DNA from: Linyphia triangularis
Taxonomy: Eukaryota; Arthropoda; Arachnida; Araneae; Linyphiidae
Assembly (NCBI GenBank): GCA_963978545.1
Contig: OZ021733.1
Location: 30,131,330 to 30,195,329 of the forward strand
Length of the DNA stretch: 64,000 nt
Direction: 5' to 3'
Shown here: one piece after another, positions 54,999 through 64,000 of the stretch
Position numbering within the stretch: the stretch's first letter is position 1
Layout: every line of letters begins with the position of its first letter
Notes under the pieces: model-generated
Database searches by the model: none
Told to the model about the DNA's origin: nothing
What the model saw: only the letters and a program-made list of their open reading frames with translations
Translations under genes and position numbers: made by a program

Positions 54999-55352
54999 TA
55001 ATAACAGGGATGAGAGTTTTCCGCTCTTTGGCGGATTTCCTCTTTTTTGCTTTGCTCTTTAAGTAAAATTTTCCTCTAGCGACCCTGTTTCAAGTATCGA
55101 GTTTTTTTTTATCTGCATAGTTTTTCCTGCTAAAAGTATACTTTCCTCATATCTGAGCTAAAGATTTTCCCTCTTCGCTCCCCTTTTCTCGCAGATTACT
55201 TCACAGGATACACTTCAACTGTAAAATTGGTAAATCATCCCTTATACTTGCTTTTTTGGGAAAATTTTTGGATATGCCCTCCCGCATTCTTTTTTAACGA
55301 ATATTTGGATTTCCATCTCTTTACTCTCTGACCGATCTCATCCCTGTAATAA
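54999..55352. mobile_element. MITE family CAGGGATG copy 2, with 6-bp target duplication
   Basis: The element is 55005-55346 (342 bp), starting CAGGGATGAGAG and ending CTCATCCCTG, with TAATAA duplicated on both sides (54999-55004, 55347-55352). The empty site is preserved in the related repeat at about 3151-3165 (aaattaataataaaac). It shares interior phrases with 25106-25487, such as attttcctct.. and tttccctctt.gctc. Confidence 0.85.
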
Positions 55353-56064
55353 TAAAACTAATTTTCCGACAACAATTAATTGAATCTATTTATAATGTTT
55401 ATTCAGTGGAAAGTAATTTAATTATTTTTTCATAATTAGAAAACTGCAAAGTGTTTGTCCTTGATAAAAATGTCATTGCCCTGACATATTACATTTCATT
55501 AAATATTTTAACTATAGATGGTAACAGCATTCTATTTTTTGTGCCAATTCCAAGAACTTTTATTTCTTTAGTAAGCTGAATAATTATTCTGAATGGGCAC
55601 CATTTTCTTTTTTGTGGAATTGGGAAGTTCATTGCCGTCAGAGTTATGTTTAATTAGAATAATTTTCCTGGCAGCTACAAAAAATACTTAGGCTATTAGA
55701 AGATTGTTTATATTACAATATAGAATGCATAATTGATTTTGATTTTTTTTTAAATATATATTTATTTAAAAAATTTTAAACAAAATGCGCCAGCTTCTAA
55801 TTATGTAAGTTTCATCATTGTTCTGGCAAATAAAGAACACAATGACAGTTAACCAGGATAATGATGGTTGTTATTTATTCAAAATATAATTAAAATAGAT
55901 AAAAGTTTATCAGTTCCCCACCACTACTGTAATTAAATTTGAAAATTTAATTTTTTTGGTATTTTAATGAGGATTTTTTTTATCGCCTCATTCCAAAAAT
56001 TGTTGTATTATGAGCACTATTGTTTTAACATAAAGATTTTTTCAAATATTTTTTCCACTCACAA

Positions 56065-56504
56065 TGAGGAACTTGCACAAGTGAGGAAAATTAATATTTT
56101 TTGTATTTTCTAGTGTTATCCAACGAATATATTTGAGCAGTGCAATTATTTTTTATCTTTATGCTTTCAATTAATAAAAAATCGAGTTTGAAATTAGCTG
56201 AAATCAAAGCAAAAGTCACATGACCAAAAATGCATAAAAAACCGTGACGTAGTTACGCATAGATACCGTCGAAAATCCAAGGAGGAACCTCCCTCCCTTC
56301 TCGTCTAAAACAAGTTTTAGATTGGTTCATCATCTGCGCCACACTCAAAAGTAACTTTTTCCAGCAAAATCGAAAAGTGAAAAACTAAATTTTTTTTTTA
56401 AACTATCTGTCCGAGCTCACATTTTTTAACAAATGGTGTTGTTTTTCATGATTTTTTCTCTACTTTTATTTAAGAATCAAACCAAAAACTGTGAAAATTC
56501 CTCA
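56065..56504. mobile_element. 440-bp insertion with TGAGGAA inverted ends
   Basis: Starts tgaggaacttgc and ends aaaattcctca, so the ends are inverted over about 9 bp. The corresponding position in copy 1 (about 3888, cacaattaacaac) is uninterrupted. No ORF. The exact duplication is ambiguous because the flank is AT-rich. Confidence 0.6.
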
Positions 56505-56626
56505 TTAACAAATTTTTATGCTGCTGGTATTTTTTTCTTGTTGTATAATGCCTAAAGTATAACAAAAAATATATAACATACATTTATGGCATCCTTTTTC
56601 AAAAAATGTTTTCTTATTGAAAGTTG

Positions 56627-56840
56627 CCTGTTTTGGAAGAATGACCCTTACATCAGCGAAAAGATTTCTGTCAACTGCATAAGTTTCAAACAGTAAAAAT
56701 CTATTGAATTTGTTTGTTTGAATTTCCTTGGAAAACATATCCAATTTAGTTTGAAAATAGTTAACTTTGCTTATCATGTTTGAAATTGGTCTTTGTTTAC
56801 CTTGGAAGTGAAACTGCAGTTCGTTACATTTTCCATTCAC
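56627..56840 (-). pseudogene. hAT-like transposase fragment
   Basis: The minus-strand frame reads NELQFHFQGKQRPISNMISK and then VNYFQTKLDMFSKEIQTNKF. The 'LN..FQGK...I..M...V..F..KL.....I....F..F' pattern is typical of the middle of hAT transposases of the SCAND3/ZBED5/FAM200 type. The catalytic and zinc-finger parts are absent, so this is a remnant, and it suggests the repeat family 2925/54746 is hAT-derived. Confidence 0.45.
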
Positions 56841-57114
56841 ACTGGCAAGAAATTCAACTTAATGCTGAATTTTGACTTTACCCCAAAATTCAATAAAGCT
56901 TTCTAGAGAAAATTTCCTTGCTGGGTCAGTCCGCGTCAAATCAACACAGCTTCCAACCCTTTCAGAATTTAATAAAATTTTGCTCTCATGTTAGATTCAT
57001 AGAGAAAAAAAAATGCTCAATATTAGGTTTGAATCTCATTTGATTGGAACAATAGTAAAAGATCAATGCAAAACCTAAACTTTTGTATTTCTCTGATGGT
57101 GCAGCTTCCTACTA

Positions 57115-57151
<37 letters not shown>

Positions 57152-58237
57152 TGTGTTTTTATAAAAAAAGATTTGGGGATTCAAGCAGAATTGAAATTCT
57201 TTGTCACTACCCAGTAAAGGAGTTTCAAATGGTATTCAGGTACTAGCAAAAGGATAGCCGCTTGTCCCAGTTTGCTATGCCCAAACAATGATCAGTTATT
57301 GACTGATCGTCAATTATTTGAATTCGAGTAACCGCCAATGTTGTAGGGATGCAGTTTCAATGTGTAACTTCCTTGCAGTATGATAGAGAAAAAATCTTTT
57401 TACAGAAGGGCTTCTTGTCTTCCTAAATTATTTCAGGGGCTAAAAAATTACATACATTCAAATCCACTTCAACTACCAACTTCTGTGCAAAATGTATTCT
57501 ATTTTCACAAATGAAAAGGTGAATGTGATGAAATGATATACATCTGGTAAATAAATAGAAGAAATTGTGTTTCTATTTTTGCAATGTGCCATATGCTAAA
57601 TAATCTGTACAAACAAATTATTCTAATTTTACGTAACATTCTTTTAAAAATAATTATCTCAACTCTATTCATGCTCAAGTTTTTAGTTTTATTGGGAAAA
57701 TATTTAAATATTTTATGTACAATAAACAAGACCCTAATCATAGTAATTTTTAGTCAATAATTAAGGTTGAAAATTATCTTTGTATTATATATTTATGTGG
57801 AGATTGTTAATATTGAAGGGCATTTTTCTGTGTATACAGAAATGAATTTTTCCCAGTTTTGCTCTTTAAAAATCAGAACAATAACATACAAATAATCCTG
57901 ACCTGTTATTTGACTTTTCTCTGGCAAACTTTTTTTCAAATCCACTTTAATTACATTTTTGTGTGTACAATATCTCATCTAGAGAACTGAGCTGTAAAAG
58001 TTATGTTCATTAAAAAAACCAAAGCTAGAGTGAAATATTAACTATCTCTAAAGCAGCTTTATCAAATACATTTCTACCTAAGTTTTCTATTATCCTTGTG
58101 TATACTAGAAGAACACCTGATTTGAGCTCATTCAATACTTTACAACCATAGGGGAACTGGTTCCTACAGCGTATTCAGTGAGATCAATTCATTCTCTCTT
58201 CTAGTATAGTTACAGCCAGGCAATTGCAAACATGAAA
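56841..58237. other. Intergenic or intronic, no genes seen
   Basis: AT-rich. A poly-A run of about 30 bases lies at 57115-57146. The minus-strand frames of 61-78 codons here are low-complexity and have no motif. Confidence 0.35.
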
Positions 58238-58242
58238 CTTGC

Positions 58243-58499
58243 TGTCAGTCGCTGCCTTTTATTTATGTTAGAAAAAGGTTTCAAGAAACCACATCCAGTT
58301 CCCAACGAACCGCCACTTTACTTTATTTTTCGGAAAAAAACCCTTTCCGATACAATCCAAACACATTTCAATACTTTTTTTTAGAAAATACTCTCTCGTG
58401 CAACACTTTTGCAAAATTATAAAAGCCTTTTGTTATCCCATGGCTGGTATCTAGCATAATAAACAGATGCAACTGCATTATTAATTCAGAAGCCTTACA
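58243..58499 (-). repeat. 3' LTR of gypsy B
   Basis: 257 bp, TGTAAGG...GACTGACA on the minus strand. Contains an AATAAAG signal and a TATA-like ataaataaaagg near its 3' end. Confidence 0.92.
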
Positions 58500-58525
58500 C
58501 CTCCCCCCCCCCCCCCCCAGAGTTG
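58500..58525 (-). other. Polypurine tract of gypsy B (long G run)
   Basis: On the minus strand a run of about 17 G residues, then aggtg, directly precedes the 3' LTR. It replaces the mixed purine tract of gypsy A and may have expanded by slippage. Confidence 0.75.
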
Positions 58526-58695
58526 TATTAAATCATAATTTAAAATAACCAAACCATATACACCCTGAATACCCACAAAATATTGATAAGAGAAAATTAT
58601 GTAAAAAGAAAGCTAAACAATTTGAATCACAACATCAAATGAAGCAGCATAATTAGTTCACCTTGAAAGTCATTACATGAGATACTGTCTCTAGT

Positions 58696-59960
58696 TTACA
58701 GTCTCGATAGGACATCAGCACTGCTCAACTTCTAACCTTTGACACAAGTTATCTTAAGGTTGAAACGTTGAAGAGCTAAAGCCCAACGTTGGAGTCTAGG
58801 GCTTCGAGGAACCGAGTTTGACAGGAATGCAAGTGGATTACGGTCAGTCATTAGGAATATGTCTGCTCCAAACAGTATTGTTTCAAATCGCTTTAAAGCC
58901 CAGATGATGGAAAAAGCCTCTCGTTCAATGGTGGACCATTTCTTTTGAGCTTCATTAAACTTTTGGCTACCAAATGCTATAGGATGGAGATTACCTTCTG
59001 CATCAGACTGGCTTAAACAGCTCTCTACCTCATACTGTGAGGTATCAGTGTATAAATAGAAAGGCTTGCAAATTTCTGGCACCTTCAGTTGAGATGCTGC
59101 ACACAATGACTCCTTTAATTGCCGAAAAGCAGTGTCTGCATCTTTATTCTATGGTAGCTCATTGGGAACCCGTTTTTTAGTAAGTTCTGTTAACGGCAGT
59201 GCAATGGCTGCAAAATCGGGTATATATTGCTTATAATAATTGCAAAGCCCTAACGCGCTTCGTAGCTGTTTCTTGGTCTTGGGTGTTTGCAAACTGCTTA
59301 CCCCTTGGATCCTTTCAAGACCATGCTTACCAGACCCTACTAAGTGTCCCAAATATTTCACTTGAGACTTGGCAAAGCTGCACTTTTTTAAGTTGACCGA
59401 AAAGTGTAAGTTATTTATCCTTCTGAAAATGAGTTTTAGATGTCAATATGTTTCTCCCAGCTGTCTGAAAATACTGCCAGGTCATCTATGTAGGCAATGA
59501 AAATTCAGAGTAATCCTGTATAGCCTCTGATATCGCTCGTTGGTATGTGGCTGCTGCATTTCTGAGACCGAATGGCATTACTCTCCAATGGTAATGGCCT
59601 CTGTGTTCTGTAAGCTCCTTGCTGTCTTCATCCATTGGATATCGCCCAGTAACCCTTCAGCATATCTAAAATTGTTATGAAATTTTTCTTACCCACCAGA
59701 AATGTTAACTCATCTTTATTTTGCATTGGATAGGCGTCTGGAATCAACACACTGTTCAAACTTCGAAAGTCAATGCATAATCTCAGGGTCCCGTCCTTTT
59801 TATTAACGCATACTATTGGATGTGCAATCTCACTTTGTGTAGCTTCAATGAGATCTAACTTCAATAATTCCTTGATTTGCTCATCAACTTTCTGTTTTTA
59901 CGCTTCTGGAACTCGGTAAGACTTAGGTTTGATAGTTTCTTTATAACCCTTGATCCAAAT
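58696..59960 (-). pseudogene. pol: Gypsy B reverse transcriptase and RNase H (decayed)
   Basis: In order on the minus strand: KSYRVPEA, KVDEQIKELLKLDLIEATQSE, RLCIDFRSLN, then a frameshift after DMLKGYWAI (about 59630), the catalytic AYIDDLAVF (about 59490), another frameshift, KYLGHLVGSGKHG, QLRSALGLCNYYKQYIPDF, and the same amber codon after NELP as in gypsy A (about 59150). RNase H follows: FYLYTDTSQYEVESC (about 59050), IEREAFSIIWALKRFE, a TDRNPLAFLSN segment, and SNADVLSRL to TAA at 58696. The domain pair is C-terminal, directly before the polypurine tract. Confidence 0.9.
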
Positions 59961-60184
59961 ATTATGCTTTCCTACTTTAGCTATCCGAATCTCACCAGAA
60001 AATAAATCTTCATTTTCTACAATTAATCTAATGCACTTTGTTGCTCTTCTACCAAATGATTCAGCTCTACTTCCTTTAGATAATTGTTTTTGTTGATTTC
60101 CTTAAATATGGGGGCTTCATACCGTTCTCCAAACTCTTCATCATCTTCGAGCACAATTCCCACAGTCTGTGCTCTAACTACGTA

Positions 60185-61308
60185 TTACCTGAGTTTATTG
60201 GCATGTAGAAGTCTCAAGTTATTCTCTGGCATCCTCACGTAGTACGAGTCTGGATATTTTCTCTTCACAATTTCAATTGGACCAGTCCATCTAGAATATA
60301 ATTTGTTGGTGGAATCAGGGATCAAAGCCACTACAAGATCCCCCTCTTTGAATTCCTTGTAGCGTTTCCGAAGATTGTAATGATGCACATAGCTCTCCTG
60401 TTGCTGCTTTGTAATTAGTTCCGCTCTTTGTGTTGCTATTTCAAGTCTTGTCTTCAGCTCCTGCAGGTATATGGTGCTAGACTTACTTAGATTATAAGGT
60501 ACAGCCATTTTTCCTGCCCATGTAGAATTTAGTAAGCTAGGGGTCCTCTTGGTTCCCTTTCATACATTAAAAGAAACGATGGTACTCTGGTGATGGAATT
60601 TGGAACCTCTCTATAAGCCCATAATAGGAAAGGAATATGACGATCCCAGTCTCACTTATCTTCTCGAATTACATGGTGTAGCATATTCTTGAATGTTTGA
60701 TTCCATCTTTCTACTACCCCGTTACTTTCCGGATGCCCTGTAGTGCAAAAACGTAGACAAGCTCCCATCTTCTCCAGAAATTCTTTGGTCAATTTTGATG
60801 TAAAGTTTGAAGCGTTATCTAAGCCAATTGCCTCTGGCATGCCTGTCCTGCAAAATATTTGTAAAAGGTTTGAACAAGTCGTCTTTGCAGTCAGCGATGT
60901 TAATGGGACTGCCTCTGGCCACCTCGAATGTTGGTCTACTAGGCAGAGCACATGTATGTGTCCTCTCGATGATGCTGGATCGATTGGACTGATTAAATCG
61001 ACATTCACTACTTGAAATGGAAGTTCCAGACGATTTACCCAAGCTATAGGTATTCTATCGGTAGAGCGAATCACTTTCCGCATCTGACAACTATGATAGG
61101 AACTACAATGTTCCTTTATCTCTTTACACAAGTTTGGCCGATAAAATGAGAATTTAATTCTTTCTGCTGTTTTCTTTGCTCCTAAATGTGCGCCAAACAC
61201 TGATTCATGAGCTGTACCTAGAACAGCTTTCCATCTAGCTAGAGGCAACATCAACTGTTGTACCTGCTGCCCCATAATCTTTTTGTTATGGTACAATAAA
61301 CATCCCAC
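60185..61308 (-). pseudogene. pol: Gypsy B integrase, located upstream of RT
   Basis: The zinc-binding region has AHESVFGAHLGAKKTAERI and CSSYHSCQMRK (an H-H-C-C arrangement). The catalytic core has VVNVDLISPID (first D), GLDNASNF (second D), and HPESNGVVERWNQTFKNML (E). The D-D-E triad is therefore readable. The C-terminal region (60185-60508) has the gypsy-type HHYNLRKRYKEFKEGDLVV and YSRWTGPIEI segment. A break lies between core and C-terminal region around 60510-60650. The frame is otherwise long, the best-preserved ORF of the element (218 codons). Confidence 0.9.
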
Positions 61309-61344
61309 AACTAGAAATCTGCCTTTTCCTTATCTTGCAAACCA

Positions 61345-61880
61345 TCATTCTTTCACTAGTGTTGCACACGATAGCTGTTCTTTTCTGAAGTTCCCAGCTT
61401 CACTTTTAACTTCTTTCCTTTTTTGACTTCCATCCGTACCATTCCTAAATTCTTGTCCTCTTTCTTCTTCGGAACATATCTGTTCTTCTAAGAAGTCTAC
61501 CTCATTTGCTCCCTCATCAGTTATATCCTCTGCATCGAATTCCGTCATATATACTGGGCATCCTGTCGTATAACTTTTGGCTTGGTTCATTAACATTTTA
61601 TAAGTTTCCATATCTAGCAAAACTTCAGTATTCAAATCTTTACATGTCACCACTAAAAATGTGATAGTTGAAGTGATACATCCCACACCTTCTTCTACTA
61701 AACTAATTTTGATTTCTGCTAGATTTGCTTCTTTTGTTTCACCAAATGCAGGTTGCAACCAAATTTTTTCTTTGACTCCATCATTTTGTTCTTGCAACAA
61801 GTCTTCTCTAAAAACTGTAATCTGTGTTCCTGAATCCAGTATTGCTTCTGATATATTTTGCCTATATTTAAATCTTAGCT
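61345..61880 (-). pseudogene. pol: Gypsy B aspartic protease region
   Basis: EAILDSGTQITVFRE (about 61808-61852) is the D-S-G-T active site of a retroviral-type aspartic protease. A frame continues through TFLVVTCKDLNTEVLLDME, a beta-rich stretch typical of the rest of the fold, and then an acidic and basic linker (LEEQICSEEERGQEF). It lies between gag and integrase. Confidence 0.75.
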
Positions 61881-63116
61881 ATATTCATCAGTGCTATCTT
61901 TAGTCTTCTGCTTGTTTGCTTTGATTTTATTGACACTAATTTCCCACCAACTTTTGCTGTGACTATTTCCGTACTGGCTTGCTTATCTCCTTCTGTATCG
62001 CTTCTTTTACCCTCATATTGTGGTCCCCTGTCATTGCTACATTTCTGGAAACAATTCCTGGTTAGGTGTGATGTTCGTCCACATATAAAGCATGCTTGTG
62101 GTCTTGTTCCTCTGAAATCTTCACTTCTATAACTGCCCCTACGATGCAATGATGGGCTGTATCTTACACTACTACTCTCAAAACTCACCTTATTATGATT
62201 TCTGTTCATGTGATATTGATTTCTACCACCCATTAACGACTTCCCCCTTGATTCAAAGAAGATGTCACACTCCTTACCTAACTTTGAAGGTTTAAACCAA
62301 TTCTTTCCTTGTTGAATCCTAATGAACGCTGCCATTTCTGGGTCTAGAATTTTGAAAAGTTGATCTGAAACTATTAAATCGTTTACAGTCTGCAACTCTT
62401 GTGCCTTTTTCCGTTCATAATAGTACAGCCACAAAGCATTTAACCTTGATGCAAATTGCAAGAGCGTTTCATTAGCATATCGCCTAGCCTCTGTAAAATT
62501 CTGCAAACACGCTTGTGGAGACTGTTCGCATTCTCGCAACACCATTTCCTTCACAGTACCATAATCCTTAATAAATTCTCCTTTGAGATAAGTCAGTACA
62601 TTCAACGCCTTCTCACCTAATAAGATAATCAAAAGTTCTGAGCAAAATTCAGGTGGTACCATTTTTGTTTCAAATGCACGTTCTAATGTCTAGAAAGAAT
62701 AATACCCAATTTTCTGCTTTTGCCGGAACCGCCATTGTGAGTACACGAATACTTTTAACAAAACTTTCAATCGAACGTCTTTCTCCTTCCTTACTAATTC
62801 TATATGTATAATCACTCACCCCACCGTCGTTACTTCTCCTTTCTCTTTACTGCAATCGCGCCATCTGCAGTTCATGTTTTCTATGTTTTTCTCTTTCCAT
62901 TTCTTCCCTTTCTCTCTGTTTCTCACTTTCAGCAGCTTTCCGTTCTTCTATTGTAATCAAAAACGCTTCCCAAAATTCCTTATCTTCAATATAGCGTTGG
63001 TTGCTCTCAATATGCTTCCGCAAGTCCACTACTTTTGCGGTAGCATTTGGTGTTTCACCAATTTCTTCCAACACCCGCCTCAAATCTTCTTTCTTGCTTC
63101 CTTTAATCGCAAACAT
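61868..63116 (-). pseudogene. gag: Gypsy B gag (two frames)
   Basis: The first ATG after the LTR is at 63116. The N-terminal part is charged and coiled-coil-like (KQREREEMEREKHRK) and stops at TAA, 62847. After a degraded gap, the capsid-like part begins near FETKMVPPEFCSELLIILLG (about 62670) and runs to the nucleocapsid with one zinc knuckle CFICGRTSHLTRNC (C-X2-C-X4-H-X4-C, about 62045-62090). The knuckle binds RNA during packaging. The separation of the two parts by stops makes the gene non-functional. Confidence 0.85.
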
Positions 63117-63153
63117 TTCTCCCTTTCTATCGAAATCGGTTTCCTCGCACAAA

Positions 63154-63409
63154 TGTCAGTCGCTGCCTTTTATTTATGTTAGAAAAAGGTTTTAAAAAAC
63201 CACATCCAGTTCTCAGCAAACCGCCACTTTACTTTATTTTTCAACAAAAAAAACTTCCAATATAATCCAAACACATTTCAATACTTTTTTTAAAAAAATA
63301 ATCTCTCGTGCAACACGTTTACAAAATTATAAAAGTCGTTTGTTATCCTGTGGCTGGTATCTAGCATAATAAACAAATGCAACCGCATTATTAATTCAGA
63401 AACCTTACA
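63154..63409 (-). repeat. 5' LTR of gypsy B
   Basis: 256 bp, TGTAAGG...GACTGACA on the minus strand. A primer-binding site beginning TGG is not found immediately inside it, so the priming tRNA is unknown. Confidence 0.92.
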
Positions 63410-63414
63410 CTTGC

Positions 63415-64000
63415 TTTTTTATAAATGTGGCATTTAGGAGATGTGAAAATACTGTAGTTGAAATGCAATCTTTTACTATCTCAGGGTCAGTAAGTTATTT
63501 AACTATTTTAGCTAATAATATAGTTACTTCATATGAAGCTTTTGTAGAAAATTCTTGCTGATGAATTTGTAGATAATCTTTTTATCCCTGCTTTAGAATT
63601 CAAAGATACTTTAAATAATCTTGCTATGATTTCTGTTCAGATTACAATGTTTAGGGATGCTAGATAAATTGTTGCAAATCATGCATATAGCATCTTGCTT
63701 CTTTTAAGATACAAAGAAAAATTCCATTCCTTATTCTTGAAATATTTGCTTTTTATCGTACCTTTGTGTTTAAAACTATTGTTTAAACTAGACTCTTGTC
63801 TTGGATGCCATTATTGCTTTGTAGTCATGGAGATTAAGACACTTTTATTCATGCCAAAACAAAAACTTTCCAAGAAAAAAGGCTAGCATTCAGTAAAACA
63901 CTTACTTCTACTTCCTTCAACCAGATTAAAAAAAAAAAAAAATCAAACTTCTACATTCGGGAGCAATAGACTAAGAGGCAGCTTATGTCTTCGAATGTCA
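63415..64000. other. Intergenic or intronic, nothing recognised
   Basis: AT-rich, no bounded repeat. The 63-codon frame at 63695-63886 is Leu/Lys/Phe-rich without a motif. Confidence 0.35.

Larger units (their letters stand above)
54746..56645. repeat. Dispersed repeat copy 2 (related to 2925-4035), interrupted by two insertions
   Basis: Ordered blocks match 2925-4035 (see that entry). Comparison shows two later insertions in this copy: a CAGGGATG MITE at 55005-55346 and a 440-bp element at 56065-56504. The right end leads into the hAT-like transposase fragment at 56627-56840. Confidence 0.6.
58238..63414 (-). mobile_element. Gypsy B: complete Ty3/gypsy element with Gmr1-type domain order (decayed)
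   Basis: The element is 58243-63409 (5,167 bp) on the minus strand, flanked by a perfect 5-bp duplication CTTGC (58238-58242, 63410-63414). The order along the minus strand is LTR, gag, protease, integrase, RT, RNase H, polypurine tract, LTR. In usual Ty3/gypsy elements integrase follows RNase H. Here it precedes RT, as known for the Gmr1 clade. The two LTRs look about 90% identical by eye, and every ORF is broken, so the copy is old and inactive. Confidence 0.92.

Noticed and set aside
60743..61042. ORFs on the plus strand and in a second minus-strand frame across the gypsy B integrase
   Set aside because: They are shadows of the integrase frame, which holds the D-D-E and HHCC residues.

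Overview
This is an AT-rich animal nuclear window, most likely from an arthropod. The retrotransposon families and the tRNA-derived SINE point that way, but I cannot name the species. Most of it is transposable elements inserted beside or into one another. Host coding sequence is limited to two exon candidates: a 3'-terminal exon of an unrecognised gene (831-1036) and the first coding exon of a PP2C-type protein phosphatase (53586-53726). There is also one promoter-like block with a perfect RFX X-box (49840-50060).

The most striking content is two very large, near-perfect palindromes: E1 (5119-18976, about 13.9 kb) and E2 (26107-40730, about 14.6 kb). Each begins AGTAGTTAGAAA, ends with the reverse complement, and is flanked by a perfect 6-bp target duplication (ACTGAT for E1, GTTAGA for E2). 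E2 sits inside the reverse-transcriptase gene of a Ty3/gypsy element. The two halves of that gene lie directly outside its ends, so the whole palindrome was inserted as one unit. Arms within one element are almost identical to each other, while the two elements differ visibly, so the arms are homogenised. The 5'-AG terminus, 6-bp target duplication and 14-kb size resemble Polinton/Maverick elements, but no Polinton gene is present. I read them as non-autonomous giant fold-back elements, possibly mobilised by a Polinton-type integrase. Each arm carries an ETS site, seven TGACGTCA octamers, a TATA/CCAAT block, a degenerate minisatellite of about 112 bp, and two small conserved ORFs.

Layout: 1-5112, host sequence and old repeats; 5113-18982, E1; 18983-26100, host sequence with a hAT-type MITE, a SINE and other MITEs; 26101-40736, E2 with a TTAA-flanked MITE in its left arm only; 40737-42372, the rest of the interrupted gypsy (RT/RNase H, polypurine tract, LTR); 42400-43570, a gag fragment and an ORF of an arthropod transposon-associated family; 43682-47310, a decayed BEL/Pao pol with its 3' LTR; 47388-49050, a MITE and a decayed transposon ORF; 49800-53150, the promoter-like block, a Helitron terminus and 140-bp tandem repeats; 53330-53726, the phosphatase promoter and exon; 54746-56840, a repeat homologous to 2925-4035 with two MITE insertions and a hAT-like transposase fragment; 58238-63414, a complete but decayed gypsy element with both LTRs and a perfect 5-bp target duplication. 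In that gypsy the integrase precedes the reverse transcriptase, the unusual Gmr1-type order.

All identifications come from reading the sequence. No searches or alignments were run, so identities are by eye and boundaries without a target duplication are approximate.
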